Origin: Pseudomonas sp. LS44
GTDB lineage: Bacteria; Pseudomonadota; Gammaproteobacteria; Pseudomonadales; Pseudomonadaceae
DNA length: 64,000 bases
Direction: 5' to 3'
Assembly (NCBI RefSeq): GCF_024730785.1
Contig: NZ_CP102830.1
Span: 2,604,001 to 2,668,000, forward strand
Shown piece after piece: positions 44,629-57,701 of this stretch. The notes beneath the pieces are model-generated. The model saw nothing but the letters and a program-made list of their open reading frames with translations. It was not told the origin of the DNA and searched no databases. The translations under genes were made by a program, and so were the position numbers. Every line of letters begins with the position of its first letter. The first letter of the stretch is position 1.

Positions 44629-45516
44629 TTAGGCTTGCTTGACTTCCCAACCGGTCAGCTCGGCCAGGGCCTTGCCGATGTCAGCCAGGGAACGCACGGT
44701 TTTCACACCTGCGTCCTGCAGGGCTGCGAACTTCTCGTCCGCAGTACCTTTACCACCGGAGATAATGGCGCCGGCGTGGCCCATGCGCTTGCCCGGAGGA
44801 GCAGTCACACCAGCGATGTAGGACACCACCGGCTTGGTCACATTGGCCTTGATGTAGGCAGCGGCTTCTTCCTCAGCGGAACCACCGATTTCACCGATCA
44901 TCACGATGGCTTCGGTTTTCGGGTCTTCCTGGAACAGCTTGAGGATGTCGATGAAGTTCGAACCCGGGATCGGGTCACCACCGATGCCCACGCAAGTGGA
45001 CTGGCCGAAGCCGGCGTCGGTAGTCTGCTTCACGGCTTCATAGGTCAGGGTGCCGGAGCGCGACACGATGCCTACTTTGCCTGGCAGGTGGATGTGACCC
45101 GGCATGATGCCGATCTTGCACTCGCCGGGAGTGATCACGCCCGGGCAGTTCGGACCGATCAGGCGTACACCCAGCTCGTCGCACTTGACCTTGGCTTCCA
45201 GCATGTCGATGGTCGGGATGCCTTCGGTGATGCAGACGATCAGCTTGATGCCGCCGAACGCCGCTTCCAGGATCGAGTCTTTGCAGAATGGAGCCGGAAC
45301 GTAGATCACCGAAGCATCGGCGCCAGTGGCGTCAACGGCTTCCTTGACGGTGTTGAACACCGGCAGGTTCAGGTGAGTGGTGCCGCCTTTACCCGGGGTC
45401 ACGCCGCCAACCATCTTGGTGCCGTAGGCGATGGCTTGCTCGGAGTGGAAAGTACCTTGCGAGCCGGTGAAGCCCTGGCAGATGACTTTGGTGTCTTTAT
45501 TGATCAGGACGCTCAT
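44629..45516 (-). CDS. sucD: Succinyl-CoA synthetase alpha subunit
   Basis: This TCA-cycle enzyme makes ATP or GTP from succinyl-CoA with SucC. The 295-residue protein has the CoA-binding Rossmann domain ([20 protein letters not shown]) and the phosphorylated His247 in KRMGHAGAI. The start ATG overlaps the sucC stop by one base. Confidence 0.97.
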   Translation of the reverse strand: MSVLINKDTKVICQGFTGSQGTFHSEQAIAYGTKMVGGVTPGKGGTTHLNLPVFNTVKEAVDATGADASVIYVPAPFCKDSILEAAFGGIKLIVCITEGIPTIDMLEAKVKCDELGVRLIGPNCPGVITPGECKIGIMPGHIHLPGKVGIVSRSGTLTYEAVKQTTDAGFGQSTCVGIGGDPIPGSNFIDILKLFQEDPKTEAIVMIGEIGGSAEEEAAAYIKANVTKPVVSYIAGVTAPPGKRMGHAGAIISGGKGTADEKFAALQDAGVKTVRSLADIGKALAELTGWEVKQA

Positions 45517-46682
45517 TACTTGCCCTCCGCAGCTTTAACAACTTGCTGAGCAGCGTCGGTCAGGCTGGTCGCCGCGATGATGTTCAGACCGCTGTCGGCC
45601 AGTACTTTAGCGCCGAGGTCCGCGTTGTTGCCTTCCAGACGAACTACAACCGGAATCTTCACGCCGACTTCTTTAACGGCGCCGATGATGCCTTCGGCAA
45701 TCATGTCGCAACGCACGATACCGCCGAAGATGTTCACCAGAACGGCAGCTACGTTGCTGTCGGACAGGATGATCTTGAAGGCTTCGGTTACGCGTTCTTT
45801 GGTTGCACCGCCGCCCACGTCGAGGAAGTTGGCCGGCTTGCCGCCGTGCAGGTTGACGATGTCCATGGTGCCCATGGCCAGACCGGCGCCATTGACCATG
45901 CAACCGATGTTGCCTTCCAGCGCGACGTAGTTCAGTTCCCACTTCTGCGCATGCGCTTCACGGGCGTCGTCCTGCGACGGATCGTGCATGGCGCGCAGCT
46001 TGGGCTGACGGTACATGGCGTTGGCGTCGATGTTGATCTTCGCGTCCAGGCAATGCAGGTTGCCGTCAGCCTTGATCACCAGCGGGTTCACTTCCAGCAG
46101 AGCCAGGTCGTAGTCCTGGAACAGCTTGGCCAGGCCAACGAAGATCTGGGTGAACTGTTTGATCTGATCGCCTTCCAGACCGAGCTGGAACGCCAGGTCG
46201 CGGCCCTGGTAAGGCTGAGCACCTACCAGCGGATCGACGGTAGCCTTGAGGATCTTCTCAGGAGTCTCGTGAGCAACTTTCTCGATGTCCACGCCACCCT
46301 CGGTGGAAGCCATGAACACGATACGGCGGCTGGAACGGTCAACGACCGCGCCCAGGTACAGTTCCTTGGCGATGTCGGTGCAGGATTCGACCAGAATCTT
46401 GCTGACCGGCTGACCATTGGCGTCAGTTTGGTAGGTCACCAGACGTTTGCCCAGCCAGTTGGCAGCGAAGGCCTTGGCGTCTTCTTTGCTCTTGACCAGC
46501 TTCACGCCGCCCGCTTTACCGCGACCACCGGCGTGGACCTGAGCCTTTACGACCCACTCACTGCCACCGATTTTTTCGCAGGCTGCAGCCGCGTCTTCCG
46601 GGGTGTCTACGGCGAAGCCCTTGGAAACGGGCAGGCCGTATTCAGCGAACAGCTGCTTACCCTGATACTCGTGGAGATTCAT
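45516..46682 (-). CDS. sucC: Succinyl-CoA synthetase beta subunit
   Basis: This 388-residue nucleotide-binding subunit has an ATP-grasp fold ([36 protein letters not shown]) and a C-terminal CoA-ligase domain ([16 protein letters not shown]). It pairs with SucD. The 212-bp gap after lpdG may hold a promoter, but I see no strong one; sucCD can also be read through from the upstream suc genes. Confidence 0.97.
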   Translation of the reverse strand: MNLHEYQGKQLFAEYGLPVSKGFAVDTPEDAAAACEKIGGSEWVVKAQVHAGGRGKAGGVKLVKSKEDAKAFAANWLGKRLVTYQTDANGQPVSKILVESCTDIAKELYLGAVVDRSSRRIVFMASTEGGVDIEKVAHETPEKILKATVDPLVGAQPYQGRDLAFQLGLEGDQIKQFTQIFVGLAKLFQDYDLALLEVNPLVIKADGNLHCLDAKINIDANAMYRQPKLRAMHDPSQDDAREAHAQKWELNYVALEGNIGCMVNGAGLAMGTMDIVNLHGGKPANFLDVGGGATKERVTEAFKIILSDSNVAAVLVNIFGGIVRCDMIAEGIIGAVKEVGVKIPVVVRLEGNNADLGAKVLADSGLNIIAATSLTDAAQQVVKAAEGK

Positions 46683-46894
46683 GCTTGTCTACCGTCTTCG
46701 TTAGGTATTGCGCATTTCGGCGCTGCATAAGTAATGCCGCGCCACCTGTGACTGCTGAGCAGTCCGGTGGGCGTTCCGCGGTGAACCCTCAAAGAAGATT
46801 CATGACGGGCGGCCCATCGTGGTTCTTTTGTGACCTAAAAATCGCCGGACTGGCCACCGCCAACAGCTGGAAGTGGCCGCATCCTAATGATTTT

Positions 46895-48334
<1,440 letters not shown>

Positions 48335-48396
48335 TCATTCCTTCTCGAATAGATCGGACGGTCCCTTGTGAGGACCGCCGAGGGAGAGACTGGCTC

Positions 48397-49614
48397 TTAG
48401 ATATCCAGCAGCAAACGCGCCGGGTCTTCCAGCAGGTTCTTGATGGTCACCAAGAAGCTGACCGCTTCCTTGCCATCGATCAGACGGTGATCGTAGGACA
48501 GCGCCAGGTACATCATCGGACGGATGACCACCTGACCGTTGATAGCCATGGGGCGCTGGAGAATATTGTGCATGCCGAGGATGGCGGCTTGCGGCGGGTT
48601 GACGATCGGGGTCGACATCATCGAACCGAAGGTGCCACCGTTGGTGATAGTGAAGGTGCCACCGGTCATCTCGTCGATCGACAGTTTGCCGTCACGGGCC
48701 TTCTTGCCGAAGGTGGCGATGCCGCCTTCGACTTCGGCGAGGGACATTAGCTCGGCATTGCGCAGTACCGGAACCACCAGGCCACGGTCGCTGGATACGG
48801 CAACGCCGATGTCCTGGTAGCCGTGGTAGACGATGTCGCTGCCATCGATCGAAGCGTTGACCGCTGGGAAGCGTTTCAGCGCCTCAACGGCAGCCTTGAC
48901 GAAGAACGACATGAAGCCCAGACGCACGCCGTTATGGCTCTTCTCGAAGAGATCCTTGTACTTCGAACGCAGGGCCATGACTTCGGTCATGTCGACTTCG
49001 TTGAAGGTGGTCAACATGGCCATCGAGGATTGCGCCTCGACCAGACGCTCGGCGACTTTAGCGCGCAGGCGAGTCATCGGCACGCGCTTCTCGACCCGAT
49101 CGCCAGCGGCGAATACCGGTGCAGCGGCGGCCGGTTTGGCCACTGGCGCAGGAGCAGCTGGCGCGGCTTTCTTGGCTTCAACAGCAGCGACTACGTCTTC
49201 TTTGGTGACGCGACCACCTTTGCCGGTACCGGCAATGCTGTTCGGATCGATGCCGTTTTCTTCGGCCAACTTGCGAGCAGCTGGCGAAAGAATCGCATCG
49301 TCGCCACCGGCTGCCGGGGCTGCGGCGGCTTGGGCAGCCGGTGCGGCAGCGGCAGGTGCGGCGGCAGGAGCCGCAGCGCCGGCGCTCAATTTGCCGAGCA
49401 GTTCACCGCTGAGCACGGTGTCGCCTTCGTTCTTGACGATCTCACTCAGCACGCCGTCCGTTTCAGCCAACACTTCCATGACCACTTTGTCGGTTTCGAT
49501 ATCGACAATCAGTTCGTCACGCTTGACGGCGTCGCCAGGCTTTTTGTGCCAAGTCGCAACGGTACCGTCGGCAACCGATTCTGGGAAAGTTGGGGCTTTG
49601 ATCTCGATAGCCAT
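48397..49614 (-). CDS. sucB: Dihydrolipoyllysine succinyltransferase (E2 of 2-oxoglutarate dehydrogenase)
   Basis: This 405-residue protein has one lipoyl domain (lipoyl Lys43 in ETDKVVME), an Ala/Pro-rich hinge, an E3-binding domain ([20 protein letters not shown]) and a catalytic domain ending with [15 protein letters not shown], where the His and Asp are catalytic. It forms the core of the 2-oxoglutarate dehydrogenase complex. Confidence 0.97.
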   Translation of the reverse strand: MAIEIKAPTFPESVADGTVATWHKKPGDAVKRDELIVDIETDKVVMEVLAETDGVLSEIVKNEGDTVLSGELLGKLSAGAAAPAAAPAAAAPAAQAAAAPAAGGDDAILSPAARKLAEENGIDPNSIAGTGKGGRVTKEDVVAAVEAKKAAPAAPAPVAKPAAAAPVFAAGDRVEKRVPMTRLRAKVAERLVEAQSSMAMLTTFNEVDMTEVMALRSKYKDLFEKSHNGVRLGFMSFFVKAAVEALKRFPAVNASIDGSDIVYHGYQDIGVAVSSDRGLVVPVLRNAELMSLAEVEGGIATFGKKARDGKLSIDEMTGGTFTITNGGTFGSMMSTPIVNPPQAAILGMHNILQRPMAINGQVVIRPMMYLALSYDHRLIDGKEAVSFLVTIKNLLEDPARLLLDI

Positions 49615-49657
49615 TTAATGTGGTTCCTATGTATTCGGTTTCTTCTGCGCGAAGGCG

Positions 49658-52489
49658 TTAAACGGTGAAGGCATCTTGCAGCAGCTTTTCTTGCTGCTCG
49701 GCGTGCATCGAAGCGTAGCCACAGGCCGGAGCAGCAGAGCCTTCGCGGCCCGCATACTCAAGGAACAGGCTCTTCTTGTGCGCGATAGCAACACGACGCA
49801 TGTGGTGCTGGCTGCAATACCAGGCGCCCTGGTTCATCGGCTCTTCCTGACACCAAACGATGTGCTTGAGGTTCTTGTAGGGAGCGAGAACTTCGGCCAG
49901 ATCGTCTTCAGGGAACGGATAGAGCTGCTCGATACGCACGATGGCAATATCTTCACGGCCTTCGGCGCGACGCTTCTCCAGCAAGTCGTAATAGACCTTG
50001 CCGCTGCACAACACAACGCGTTCGACCTTCTTCGGATCGAGGGTATCGATCTCGCTGATGACGGTCTGGAACGAGCCTTCAGCCAGATCTTCCAACGTCG
50101 AGATGGCCAACTTATGGCGCAGCAACGATTTAGGGGTCAATACGACCAACGGCTTACGCAACGGGCGAATTACCTGACGACGCAGCAAATGGTAGATCTG
50201 CGCCGGGGTGGTCGGTACGCAGACCTGGATGTTGTGCTCGGCGCACGACTGCAGGTAACGCTCCAGACGCGCAGAGGAGTGCTCTGGGCCCTGCCCTTCG
50301 TAACCATGTGGCAGCAGCATAGTCAGGCCGCACAGACGACCCCACTTGTGCTCGCCGCTGGTGATGAACTGGTCGATGACCACTTGGGCACCGTTGGCGA
50401 AGTCACCGAATTGCGCTTCCCAGATCACCAACGCGCTAGGCGTGGTGGTCGAGTAGCCATATTCGAACGCCAGCACGGCCTCTTCGGAAAGGAAGGAGTC
50501 ATACAGGTCAAAAACTGGCTGGTCGGCGTACAGGTTCTGCAGTGGTAGATAGGTAGACCCATCCTTCTGGTTGTGCAGCGCCGCATGGCGGTGCGAGAAG
50601 GTGCCGCGACCTACGTCCTGGCCAGTGATGCGAATCGGATGGCCTTCGAACAACAGGGTGGCGTAGGCCATTGTCTCGGCATAGCCCCAGTTGATCGGCA
50701 AGCCGCCGGCACCCATCTTCTGGCGATCTTCGAGGATCTTTGCCACTTGGCGCTGAACCACCAACCCGTCAGGAATTTCCAGCAGTTTGGAAGAAAGATC
50801 CTGCAAGGTTTTCAGATCGAAGCGGGTGTCGTGACGGGCATTCCAGGCATGCCCCAGGTACGGACGCCAATCGACGAACAGCTCTTTGTTCGGCTCTTTG
50901 ACCAGGCTTTTCACCACGTGCTGGCCATTATCCAGCGCGGTGCGATAGTCATCGATCTTGGCTTGTACGGCGGTCTCATCGAGCGCGCCAGCCTTGACCA
51001 ACACTTCGGCATACAGCTCGCGAGTGGTGCGCTGTTTGACGATCTGCTGATACATCAGCGGCTGAGTACCGCTCGGCTCGTCGGCCTCGTTGTGGCCACG
51101 GCGGCGATAGCAAACCAAGTCGATGACGACGTCACGCTTGAACTGCATGCGGTAGTCGACGGCCAGTTGAGTGACGAACAGCACGGCTTCCGGATCATCG
51201 CCATTCACATGGAAGATCGGTGCCTGGATCATCTTCGCCACGTCGGTGGCGTACTCGGTTGAGCGCGAGTCTTCCGGGCGACTGGTTGTGAAGCCGACCT
51301 GGTTGTTGATGACGATATGGATGGTGCCACCCGTCTTGTAACCACGGGTCTGCGACATCTGGAAGGTTTCCATGACCACGCCCTGGCCAGCGAATGCGGC
51401 GTCGCCATGCAGGGAAATGGGCAGAACCTTGTCGCCGGACAGATCCTTACGACGATCCTGACGAGCACGTACCGAACCCTCGACCACTGGGGAAACGATT
51501 TCCAGGTGGGAGGGGTTGAACGCCAGCGCCAGGTGAACTTCGCCGCCAGGGGTCATCACGTTGGAGGAGAAGCCCTGGTGGTATTTCACGTCACCGGAGC
51601 TGAGGCCTTCGACCTTCTTGCCTTCGAACTCGTCGAACAGGTCGCGCGGGTTCTTGCCGAAGGTATTGACCAGAACGTTCAGACGGCCGCGGTGGGCCAT
51701 GCCGATGACGATTTCCTGAGTACCGTAGGAGCCGGAGCGCTGAATGATCTCGTCCAGCAGTGGAATAAGGCTTTCACCACCTTCCAGACCGAAACGTTTG
51801 GTCCCCGGATATTTAGTGCCGAGGTATTTTTCCAGGCCCTCGGCGGCAGTCAGTCGCTCGAGCAAATGGCTTTGCACATCGGCCGAGAACGCCGGACGGC
51901 CACGCACGCTTTCCAGGCGCTGCTGGAACCACTTGCGCTGTTCGGAATCGACGATATGGGTGAATTCGGCGCCGATGGTGCGGCAATAGGTCTGTTGCAG
52001 AGCCTGATAGATATCGCGCAGCGACGCCTCTTCCTTACCGATGTACAGCTCACCGGTACGGAAGGTGGTATCGAGGTCGGCATCGGTCAGACCGTAGTGA
52101 TTGATCGACAAGTCGGCCGGGGCGCGACGGTGCCAGAGACCGAGGGGATCGAGTCGGGAAGCCTGATGGCCGCGCATGCGGTAAGCCTGAATCAGTCGCA
52201 GGACTTCAACCTGCTTCTTCTCATGCTCTGAGCTAACCGTTCCGGCGGACACCGGCTGAGCGCGGCGCTGGTTTTTGGCCAGCAATACGAAATGATCGCG
52301 AATCGTGGAGTGCGATACGTCATTCGCCACGTTGCCATCGGCGGGCAGCTTCTGGAAATAGGTGCGCCACTCTTCTGGCACAGCGTTGGGATCGTGCAGG
52401 TAGAGTTCATACAACTCTTCCACATATGCAGCATTGCCACCGGATAGGTGGGCGCTGTTCCACATGCGCTGCATCACGCTTTCTTGCAT
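49658..52489 (-). CDS. sucA: 2-oxoglutarate dehydrogenase E1
   Basis: This 943-residue thiamine-diphosphate enzyme decarboxylates 2-oxoglutarate and succinylates the SucB lipoyl group. Seen are the N-terminal E2-binding tail (WNSAHLSGGNAAYVEELYELY), GMAHRGRLNVL, the thiamine-binding GDAAFAGQGVV ... NNQVGFTTS, and the C-terminal FGDFANGAQVVIDQFI. It is the first gene of sucAB-lpdG, 43 bp before sucB. A 246-bp gap separates it from sdhB. Confidence 0.98.
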   Translation of the reverse strand: MQESVMQRMWNSAHLSGGNAAYVEELYELYLHDPNAVPEEWRTYFQKLPADGNVANDVSHSTIRDHFVLLAKNQRRAQPVSAGTVSSEHEKKQVEVLRLIQAYRMRGHQASRLDPLGLWHRRAPADLSINHYGLTDADLDTTFRTGELYIGKEEASLRDIYQALQQTYCRTIGAEFTHIVDSEQRKWFQQRLESVRGRPAFSADVQSHLLERLTAAEGLEKYLGTKYPGTKRFGLEGGESLIPLLDEIIQRSGSYGTQEIVIGMAHRGRLNVLVNTFGKNPRDLFDEFEGKKVEGLSSGDVKYHQGFSSNVMTPGGEVHLALAFNPSHLEIVSPVVEGSVRARQDRRKDLSGDKVLPISLHGDAAFAGQGVVMETFQMSQTRGYKTGGTIHIVINNQVGFTTSRPEDSRSTEYATDVAKMIQAPIFHVNGDDPEAVLFVTQLAVDYRMQFKRDVVIDLVCYRRRGHNEADEPSGTQPLMYQQIVKQRTTRELYAEVLVKAGALDETAVQAKIDDYRTALDNGQHVVKSLVKEPNKELFVDWRPYLGHAWNARHDTRFDLKTLQDLSSKLLEIPDGLVVQRQVAKILEDRQKMGAGGLPINWGYAETMAYATLLFEGHPIRITGQDVGRGTFSHRHAALHNQKDGSTYLPLQNLYADQPVFDLYDSFLSEEAVLAFEYGYSTTTPSALVIWEAQFGDFANGAQVVIDQFITSGEHKWGRLCGLTMLLPHGYEGQGPEHSSARLERYLQSCAEHNIQVCVPTTPAQIYHLLRRQVIRPLRKPLVVLTPKSLLRHKLAISTLEDLAEGSFQTVISEIDTLDPKKVERVVLCSGKVYYDLLEKRRAEGREDIAIVRIEQLYPFPEDDLAEVLAPYKNLKHIVWCQEEPMNQGAWYCSQHHMRRVAIAHKKSLFLEYAGREGSAAPACGYASMHAEQQEKLLQDAFTV

Positions 52490-52735
52490 GCTTGGTCACC
52501 CTCGGTAAGGGGCCACCATCGGCGTGGAAACCGCATTAGCTTTAAAAGTCCTCGAATAGCGACTTGGGTAAAGCCACTTCGGATCCCGCAGATAGTCCGG
52601 ACACCAGCCCGGATGCCCCTGCTGGTCTTCAATTTTTCAAGTAAGAAGGCGGCTTTGTGAGCTGCACTTCAACTGGAACCGCGACGCCTGAACCATTTCA
52701 GACGCCGCAGGTGTTACTGGTATTACAACAACTGA
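52490..52735. other. Gap between sdhB and sucA with a stem-loop
   Basis: No gene is present. A stem-loop forms at about 52684-52708 (GACGCCTGAA / TTCAGACGCC around CCAT). Without a clear T-run it is not a convincing terminator, so partial read-through from sdh to suc is likely. The sucA promoter probably lies here. Confidence 0.45.
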
Positions 52736-53455
52736 TCAGGTACCGCTTTGCAGCAACATGTTACGTACGTGGCCGATTGCCTTGGTCGGATTGAGACCCT
52801 TTGGGCAAACGCTCACGCAGTTCATGATGCCGCGGCAACGGAACACACTGAACGGATCATCCAGCGAGGCCAGTCGCTCAGCAGTCTTGGTGTCGCGGCT
52901 ATCAGCTAGGAAGCGATAAGCCTGAAGCAATGCAGCTGGACCCAGGAATTTATCCGGGTTCCACCAGAACGACGGGCAGGAGGTCGAACAGCATGCGCAC
53001 AGGATGCACTCGTACAGACCGTCCAACTTCTCGCGCTCTTCCGGAGACTGCAGACGCTCGATAGCCGGAGCCGGCGTGTCGTTCTGCAGATATGGCTGCA
53101 CCTTCTCGTATTGCTTGTAGAAGATGCTCATGTCGACGACCAGGTCACGAATGACCGGCAGGCCGGGCAGCGGACGGATCACCAGCCTGTTGTTTTTCAC
53201 TACCGAAGATATCGGAGTGACACAGGCCAGGCCGTTCTTGCCGCTGATATTCATACCGTCGGAACCGCACACGCCTTCACGGCAGGAACGACGATAGGAG
53301 AAACCTTCATCCTGTTCCTTGATCAGAGCCAGCACGTCCAGCACCATCAGGTCCTTGCCGTCGATCTCGACTTGAAAGTCCTGCATGAAGGGTGCTTTGT
53401 CTTGCTCTGGGTTGTAGCGATAAACGCTGACTTGCAAAGTTTTGGCTAGCGACAT
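52736..53455 (-). CDS. sdhB: Succinate dehydrogenase iron-sulphur subunit
   Basis: This subunit carries electrons from SdhA to quinone. The roughly 239-residue protein has the [2Fe-2S] cysteines (RRSCREGVCGSDGMN), then the [4Fe-4S]/[3Fe-4S] clusters (CILCACCSTSCPSFW and CRGIMNCVSVCPKG). I prefer ATG 53455, preceded by AAGGGTGG; a GTG at 53464 would start three residues earlier. Confidence 0.96.
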   Translation of the reverse strand: MSLAKTLQVSVYRYNPEQDKAPFMQDFQVEIDGKDLMVLDVLALIKEQDEGFSYRRSCREGVCGSDGMNISGKNGLACVTPISSVVKNNRLVIRPLPGLPVIRDLVVDMSIFYKQYEKVQPYLQNDTPAPAIERLQSPEEREKLDGLYECILCACCSTSCPSFWWNPDKFLGPAALLQAYRFLADSRDTKTAERLASLDDPFSVFRCRGIMNCVSVCPKGLNPTKAIGHVRNMLLQSGT

Positions 53456-53466
53456 ATCGGCCACCC

Positions 53467-55239
53467 TTAATAGGTACGGATCTTGGGTTCAAACGCCGGA
53501 ACGGTCTTCGGCGCGAAGTTGACAGCACGCTTGGTCACGCGCTTCTCACCTGGAAAATACAGGGAGTGGCACAACCAGTTGGTGTCATCGCGATCTTCGA
53601 AGTCTTCACGAGCATGCGCACCACGGGACTCGGTACGAGTATCCGCAGCAATCGCAGTAGCCTCGGCGACTTCGAGAAGGTTTTGCAGTTCCAGCGCTTC
53701 GATACGCGCAGTGTTGAAGGCCTGGCTCTTGTCGGCGATCTTGACGGTCGCAATGCGCTCGCGCAGATCAGCCAGTTGAGCGATGCCTTTCTTCATGTAT
53801 TCGCCAGTACGGAATACACCGAAGTAGTTCTGCATGCAGGCTTGCAGCTCTTTACGCAGCGGAGCTACGTCTTCGCCGGTGCGGCGCTCGTTGACGCCGG
53901 ACAACCGCTTGAGCGACAGCTCAATGTCGGTCGCACTGGCGCCGCGCGCTTCAATGCCTTCTTTCAGCGCCCGCTCCAGATGGATGCCGGCCGCACGGCC
54001 GAACACCACCAGGTCGAGCAGCGAGTTGCCACCCAGACGGTTGGCACCGTGTACGGATACGCAAGCCACTTCGCCTACGGCAAATAGACCGTCGATGATG
54101 ACATCGTTACCGTTTGCATCTTGAGTCATCGCCTGGCCATGAATGTTGGTAGCAACGCCGCCCATCATGTAGTGGCAAGTCGGGATAACTGGAACCGGTG
54201 CAACAACCGGGTCGACATGCGCGAAAGTCTTGGACAATTCGCAGATGCCAGGCAGGCGGCTGTGCAGAACCTCTTCACCAAGGTGATCGAGCTTCAGCAA
54301 TACGTGATCGCCATCCGGACCACAGCCGTTGCCGGCGATGACTTCCTTAACCATGGAGCGCGCAACTACGTCGCGACCGGCCAGGTCTTTGGCGTTCGGA
54401 GCATAGCGCTCCATGAAGCGTTCGCCGTGCTTGTTGATCAGGTAGCCACCTTCACCGCGGCAACCTTCGGTCACCAGCACGCCCGCACCGGCGATACCGG
54501 TCGGGTGGAACTGCCACATTTCGATGTCTTGCACCGGCACGCCAGCACGCAGGGCCATGCCCACGCCGTCACCCGTATTGATCAAGGCGTTGGTGGTCGA
54601 AGAGTAAATACGACCGGCGCCACCAGTAGCCAGAACTACAGCCTTGGAGCGGATGTAGACGGTTTCGCCAGTCTCGATGCAGATGGCAATGATGCCGACT
54701 ACAGCGCCGTCCTGATTTTTGACCAGATCAACCGCGTACCACTCGTTGAGGAACGAAGTACCGGCTTTCAGGTTGGCTTGATAAAGAGTATGCAGCAGAG
54801 CGTGACCGGTACGGTCAGCCGCGGCGCAAGTACGTGCAGCCTGAGTCGAGTTATCCGGTCCTTTGGACTGACCACCAAACGGACGCTGATAGATACGGCC
54901 CTGCTCAGTACGCGAGAACGGCAGACCCATGTGTTCGAGCTCAAACACGGCTTCTGGGCCAACAGAACACATGTATTCGATGGCGTCCTGGTCACCGATA
55001 TAGTCGGAACCTTTGACGGTGTCGTACATGTGCCAGCGCCAATCGTCATTCGGGTCGGCCGAAGCGATGGCACAGGTGATGCCACCCTGAGCGGATACGG
55101 TGTGCGAGCGAGTCGGGAAGACTTTGGTGACTACCGCGGTCTTGTGGCCGCCTTGAGCCAACTGCAGAGCCGCGCGCATGCCGGCACCGCCGCCACCAAC
55201 AATGATGGCGTCATAGGAAAGAGTAGGAATGCTAGACAT
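53467..55239 (-). CDS. sdhA: Succinate dehydrogenase flavoprotein subunit
   Basis: This 590-residue FAD protein oxidises succinate to fumarate. FAD-binding [11 protein letters not shown] is near the N-terminus, the covalent-FAD His is in [11 protein letters not shown], and the active-site [11 protein letters not shown] and catalytic Arg region ([19 protein letters not shown]) are seen. It lies three bases from sdhD and precedes sdhB in a tight operon. Confidence 0.98.
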   Translation of the reverse strand: MSSIPTLSYDAIIVGGGGAGMRAALQLAQGGHKTAVVTKVFPTRSHTVSAQGGITCAIASADPNDDWRWHMYDTVKGSDYIGDQDAIEYMCSVGPEAVFELEHMGLPFSRTEQGRIYQRPFGGQSKGPDNSTQAARTCAAADRTGHALLHTLYQANLKAGTSFLNEWYAVDLVKNQDGAVVGIIAICIETGETVYIRSKAVVLATGGAGRIYSSTTNALINTGDGVGMALRAGVPVQDIEMWQFHPTGIAGAGVLVTEGCRGEGGYLINKHGERFMERYAPNAKDLAGRDVVARSMVKEVIAGNGCGPDGDHVLLKLDHLGEEVLHSRLPGICELSKTFAHVDPVVAPVPVIPTCHYMMGGVATNIHGQAMTQDANGNDVIIDGLFAVGEVACVSVHGANRLGGNSLLDLVVFGRAAGIHLERALKEGIEARGASATDIELSLKRLSGVNERRTGEDVAPLRKELQACMQNYFGVFRTGEYMKKGIAQLADLRERIATVKIADKSQAFNTARIEALELQNLLEVAEATAIAADTRTESRGAHAREDFEDRDDTNWLCHSLYFPGEKRVTKRAVNFAPKTVPAFEPKIRTY

Positions 55240-55242
55240 GGA

Positions 55243-55611
55243 TCAGATACCCCAGAGAATCTGCACGCCCCAGACGAAGAACGCGAACATCGCAATGCCG
55301 CAGACTGCCTGGAACAGGAAACGCACGACAGTCGCCCACTTGCCCAACGCCATCGGCGTCAGGTAGTCAGTAGCGATGGTCCACATGCCGACCCAGGCGT
55401 GAGCACCAAGTGCTACGAGCGCCAGCAGACTGAAGATACGCATCCAGCCGTGAGAGAACAGCGCATGCCATTCGGCAAAGCCGAGGCCTGGATTCACCAC
55501 GAGGTAGCCAATCAGAAAAATGAAATAGGCGGCGAGAACAACAGCCGACACACGCTGAGCCATCCAGTCATAGAGGCCCGAACGCGATAGGTTCGTGACA
55601 TTAGTTACCAT
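55243..55611 (-). CDS. sdhD: Succinate dehydrogenase membrane anchor subunit
   Basis: This 122-residue protein has three membrane helices and His residues in FSHGWMRIF and LGAHAWVGMW, consistent with the haem/quinone site. ATG 55611 overlaps the sdhC stop by seven bases (ATGGTAA); the GTG two codons earlier is less likely. Confidence 0.94.
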   Translation of the reverse strand: MVTNVTNLSRSGLYDWMAQRVSAVVLAAYFIFLIGYLVVNPGLGFAEWHALFSHGWMRIFSLLALVALGAHAWVGMWTIATDYLTPMALGKWATVVRFLFQAVCGIAMFAFFVWGVQILWGI

Positions 55612-55991
55612 ACCCACACCCCCGCCAACACGATCAACACCACGGAAATGGCGAGAACGATTTGCGAGCCCAGCTTGCCGCCTTCCAGCGTTTCACCGAT
55701 GCCCATATCCATAATCAGATGGCGAATTCCGGCCACCAGGTGATACAGCAGCGCAGACAACAAGCCCCAGATCACAAATTTGGCCAGAGGGCTGGCCAGA
55801 CACGCTTTCACCTGCTCGAAGCCGTCCTCAGAAGCCAGGGATTTATCGAGTGCAAAAAGCATCACGGCGATACCCAGGAAGAGGATGACACCGGAAATAC
55901 GGTGCAGGATGGACGTGTAAGCAGTGACTGGGAGTTTGATCGTCCTTAAGTCTAGGTTTACAGGTCTTTGGCTATTCACGGCTTTTTTCAC
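55605..55991 (-). CDS. sdhC: Succinate dehydrogenase cytochrome b556 subunit
   Basis: This 128-residue membrane protein has three helices. The SILHRISG signature contributes to the quinone site, and the haem-ligand His is in YHLVAGIRHLIMD. It is first in the sdhCDAB operon, divergent from gltA. Confidence 0.95.
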   Translation of the reverse strand: MKKAVNSQRPVNLDLRTIKLPVTAYTSILHRISGVILFLGIAVMLFALDKSLASEDGFEQVKACLASPLAKFVIWGLLSALLYHLVAGIRHLIMDMGIGETLEGGKLGSQIVLAISVVLIVLAGVWVW

Positions 55992-56340
55992 ACTGAAGGG
56001 CCCCTAACAATCAGGGCAAAGTTGTCGGGAAGTGCACTGGTCAAGTACCCATACCCAGGGAGTGGCGATCACCAGAATATCGGCGCTAGGGCCCTGGCGG
56101 CCGGGCGCAGAGTATAGACAGTTAGGCTACTAATGACAATGCGATGGCCACCGCCTAAGGGTGGATTGCGCGACGTATATAAAAGGCGTAAATAGCGGCC
56201 AATCTTCTCCAAAAAAAGCCGCTAAAACCCCTCTGCTGCCTAGGTTCTGGCAAATTGACTTTGGAATTTATCTCTCTATAGTGTTGCGGGCCCTGCGTGG
56301 GGGGCAGTCTGGTGATTTCAAGCATAAATAGGAGGCCAAC
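55992..56340. promoter_or_regulatory. Divergent sdhC-gltA promoter region (349 bp)
   Basis: No gene is seen. For gltA there is a good sigma-70 candidate: TTGACT at 56255-56260, 16 bases, TATAGT at 56277-56282, and then an AGGAGG ribosome site just before ATG 56341. AT-rich segments at about 56175-56220 could host the sdh promoter or regulator sites. Confidence 0.65.
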
Positions 56341-57630
56341 ATGGCTGACAAAAAAGCGCAGTTGATCATCGAGGGCGCAGCCCCCGTCGACCTGCCCGTT
56401 CTGAGCGGTACCGTTGGTCCCGATGTGATAGATGTGCGGGGTCTGACGACCACGGGCCGGTTCACTTTTGATCCTGGCTTTATGTCGACCGCTTCTTGCG
56501 AATCGAAGATCACCTACATCGACGGCGATAACGGCATCCTTTTGCATCGCGGCTATCCGATCGAGCAACTGGCCGAAAATTCCGACTATCTGGAAACCTG
56601 CTACCTGCTGCTGTATGGAGAACTGCCGACCGCAGAACAGCGCGCCAAGTTCGTTGGCACCGTGAAGAACCACACCATGGTCCACGAGCAGCTGAAGTCC
56701 TTCTTCAACGGCTTCCGCCGTGATGCCCACCCGATGGCCATCATGTGTGGCGTGGTCGGTGCGCTGTCGGCGTTCTATCACGACTCCCTGGATATCAATA
56801 ATCCCAAGCACCGCGAAATTTCCGCGATCCGCCTGGTCGCCAAGATGCCGACCATCGCCGCCATGGTTTACAAGTACTCCATGGGCCAACCGATGATGTA
56901 CCCGCGTAACGATCTGAACTACGCGGAAAATTTCTTGCACATGATGTTCAACACGCCGTGCGAGATCAAACCGATCAGCCCGATTCTGGCCAAGGCCATG
57001 GATCGCATCTTCATCCTGCATGCCGATCACGAGCAGAACGCCTCCACCTCCACCGTCCGCCTGGCCGGCTCGTCAGGCGCCAACCCGTTCGCCTGTATCG
57101 CCGCTGGCATCGCCGCACTCTGGGGCCCGGCCCACGGCGGCGCCAACGAAGCGGTGCTGACCATGCTGGATGAGATCGGCAGTGTCGAAAATATCGACAA
57201 GTTCATCGCCAAAGCCAAGGACAAGAACGATCCGTTCAAACTCATGGGCTTCGGTCATCGTGTGTACAAAAACCGCGACCCACGTGCCACCGTGATGAAA
57301 AAGACCTGCGACGAAGTTCTTGGCGAATTGGGTATCACAAACGATCCGCAACTCGAACTGGCCATGCGCCTGGAAGAGATCGCCCTGACCGATCCGTACT
57401 TCAAAGAACGCAACCTGTACCCGAACGTCGACTTCTACTCGGGCATCATCCTCAAGGCGATCGGCATTCCGACCAGCATGTTCACGGTGATTTTCGCCCT
57501 GGCACGCACTGTCGGTTGGATTTCGCACTGGAAGGAAATGCTCTCTAGCCCGTACAAGATCGGCCGTCCGCGCCAGCTCTACACCGGCTACCCGCAACGC
57601 GATCTGGCCCCGCTGGAAGAGCGCAAGTAA
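56341..57630 (+). CDS. gltA: Citrate synthase (type II)
   Basis: This enzyme condenses acetyl-CoA with oxaloacetate at TCA-cycle entry. The 429-residue hexameric-type enzyme has the active-site motifs [14 protein letters not shown] and [15 protein letters not shown] and the late catalytic-Asp region [10 protein letters not shown]. It is followed by a perfect terminator palindrome and is monocistronic. Confidence 0.98.
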   Translation: MADKKAQLIIEGAAPVDLPVLSGTVGPDVIDVRGLTTTGRFTFDPGFMSTASCESKITYIDGDNGILLHRGYPIEQLAENSDYLETCYLLLYGELPTAEQRAKFVGTVKNHTMVHEQLKSFFNGFRRDAHPMAIMCGVVGALSAFYHDSLDINNPKHREISAIRLVAKMPTIAAMVYKYSMGQPMMYPRNDLNYAENFLHMMFNTPCEIKPISPILAKAMDRIFILHADHEQNASTSTVRLAGSSGANPFACIAAGIAALWGPAHGGANEAVLTMLDEIGSVENIDKFIAKAKDKNDPFKLMGFGHRVYKNRDPRATVMKKTCDEVLGELGITNDPQLELAMRLEEIALTDPYFKERNLYPNVDFYSGIILKAIGIPTSMFTVIFALARTVGWISHWKEMLSSPYKIGRPRQLYTGYPQRDLAPLEERK

Positions 57631-57650
57631 GCGCCTTTCCGGCTAACGCC

Positions 57651-57688
57651 AAATAAAAAAGGCTGCCAATTGGCAGCCTTTTTTATTT
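57651..57688. terminator. Bidirectional terminator, perfect 38-bp palindrome
   Basis: Bases 57651-57688 are exactly self-complementary: an A-run, GGCTGCCAA/TTGGCAGCC, and a T-run. It works for gltA on the plus strand and for the START-domain gene on the minus strand. Confidence 0.95.
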
Positions 57689-57701
57689 GACGAATATCGT
57701 C

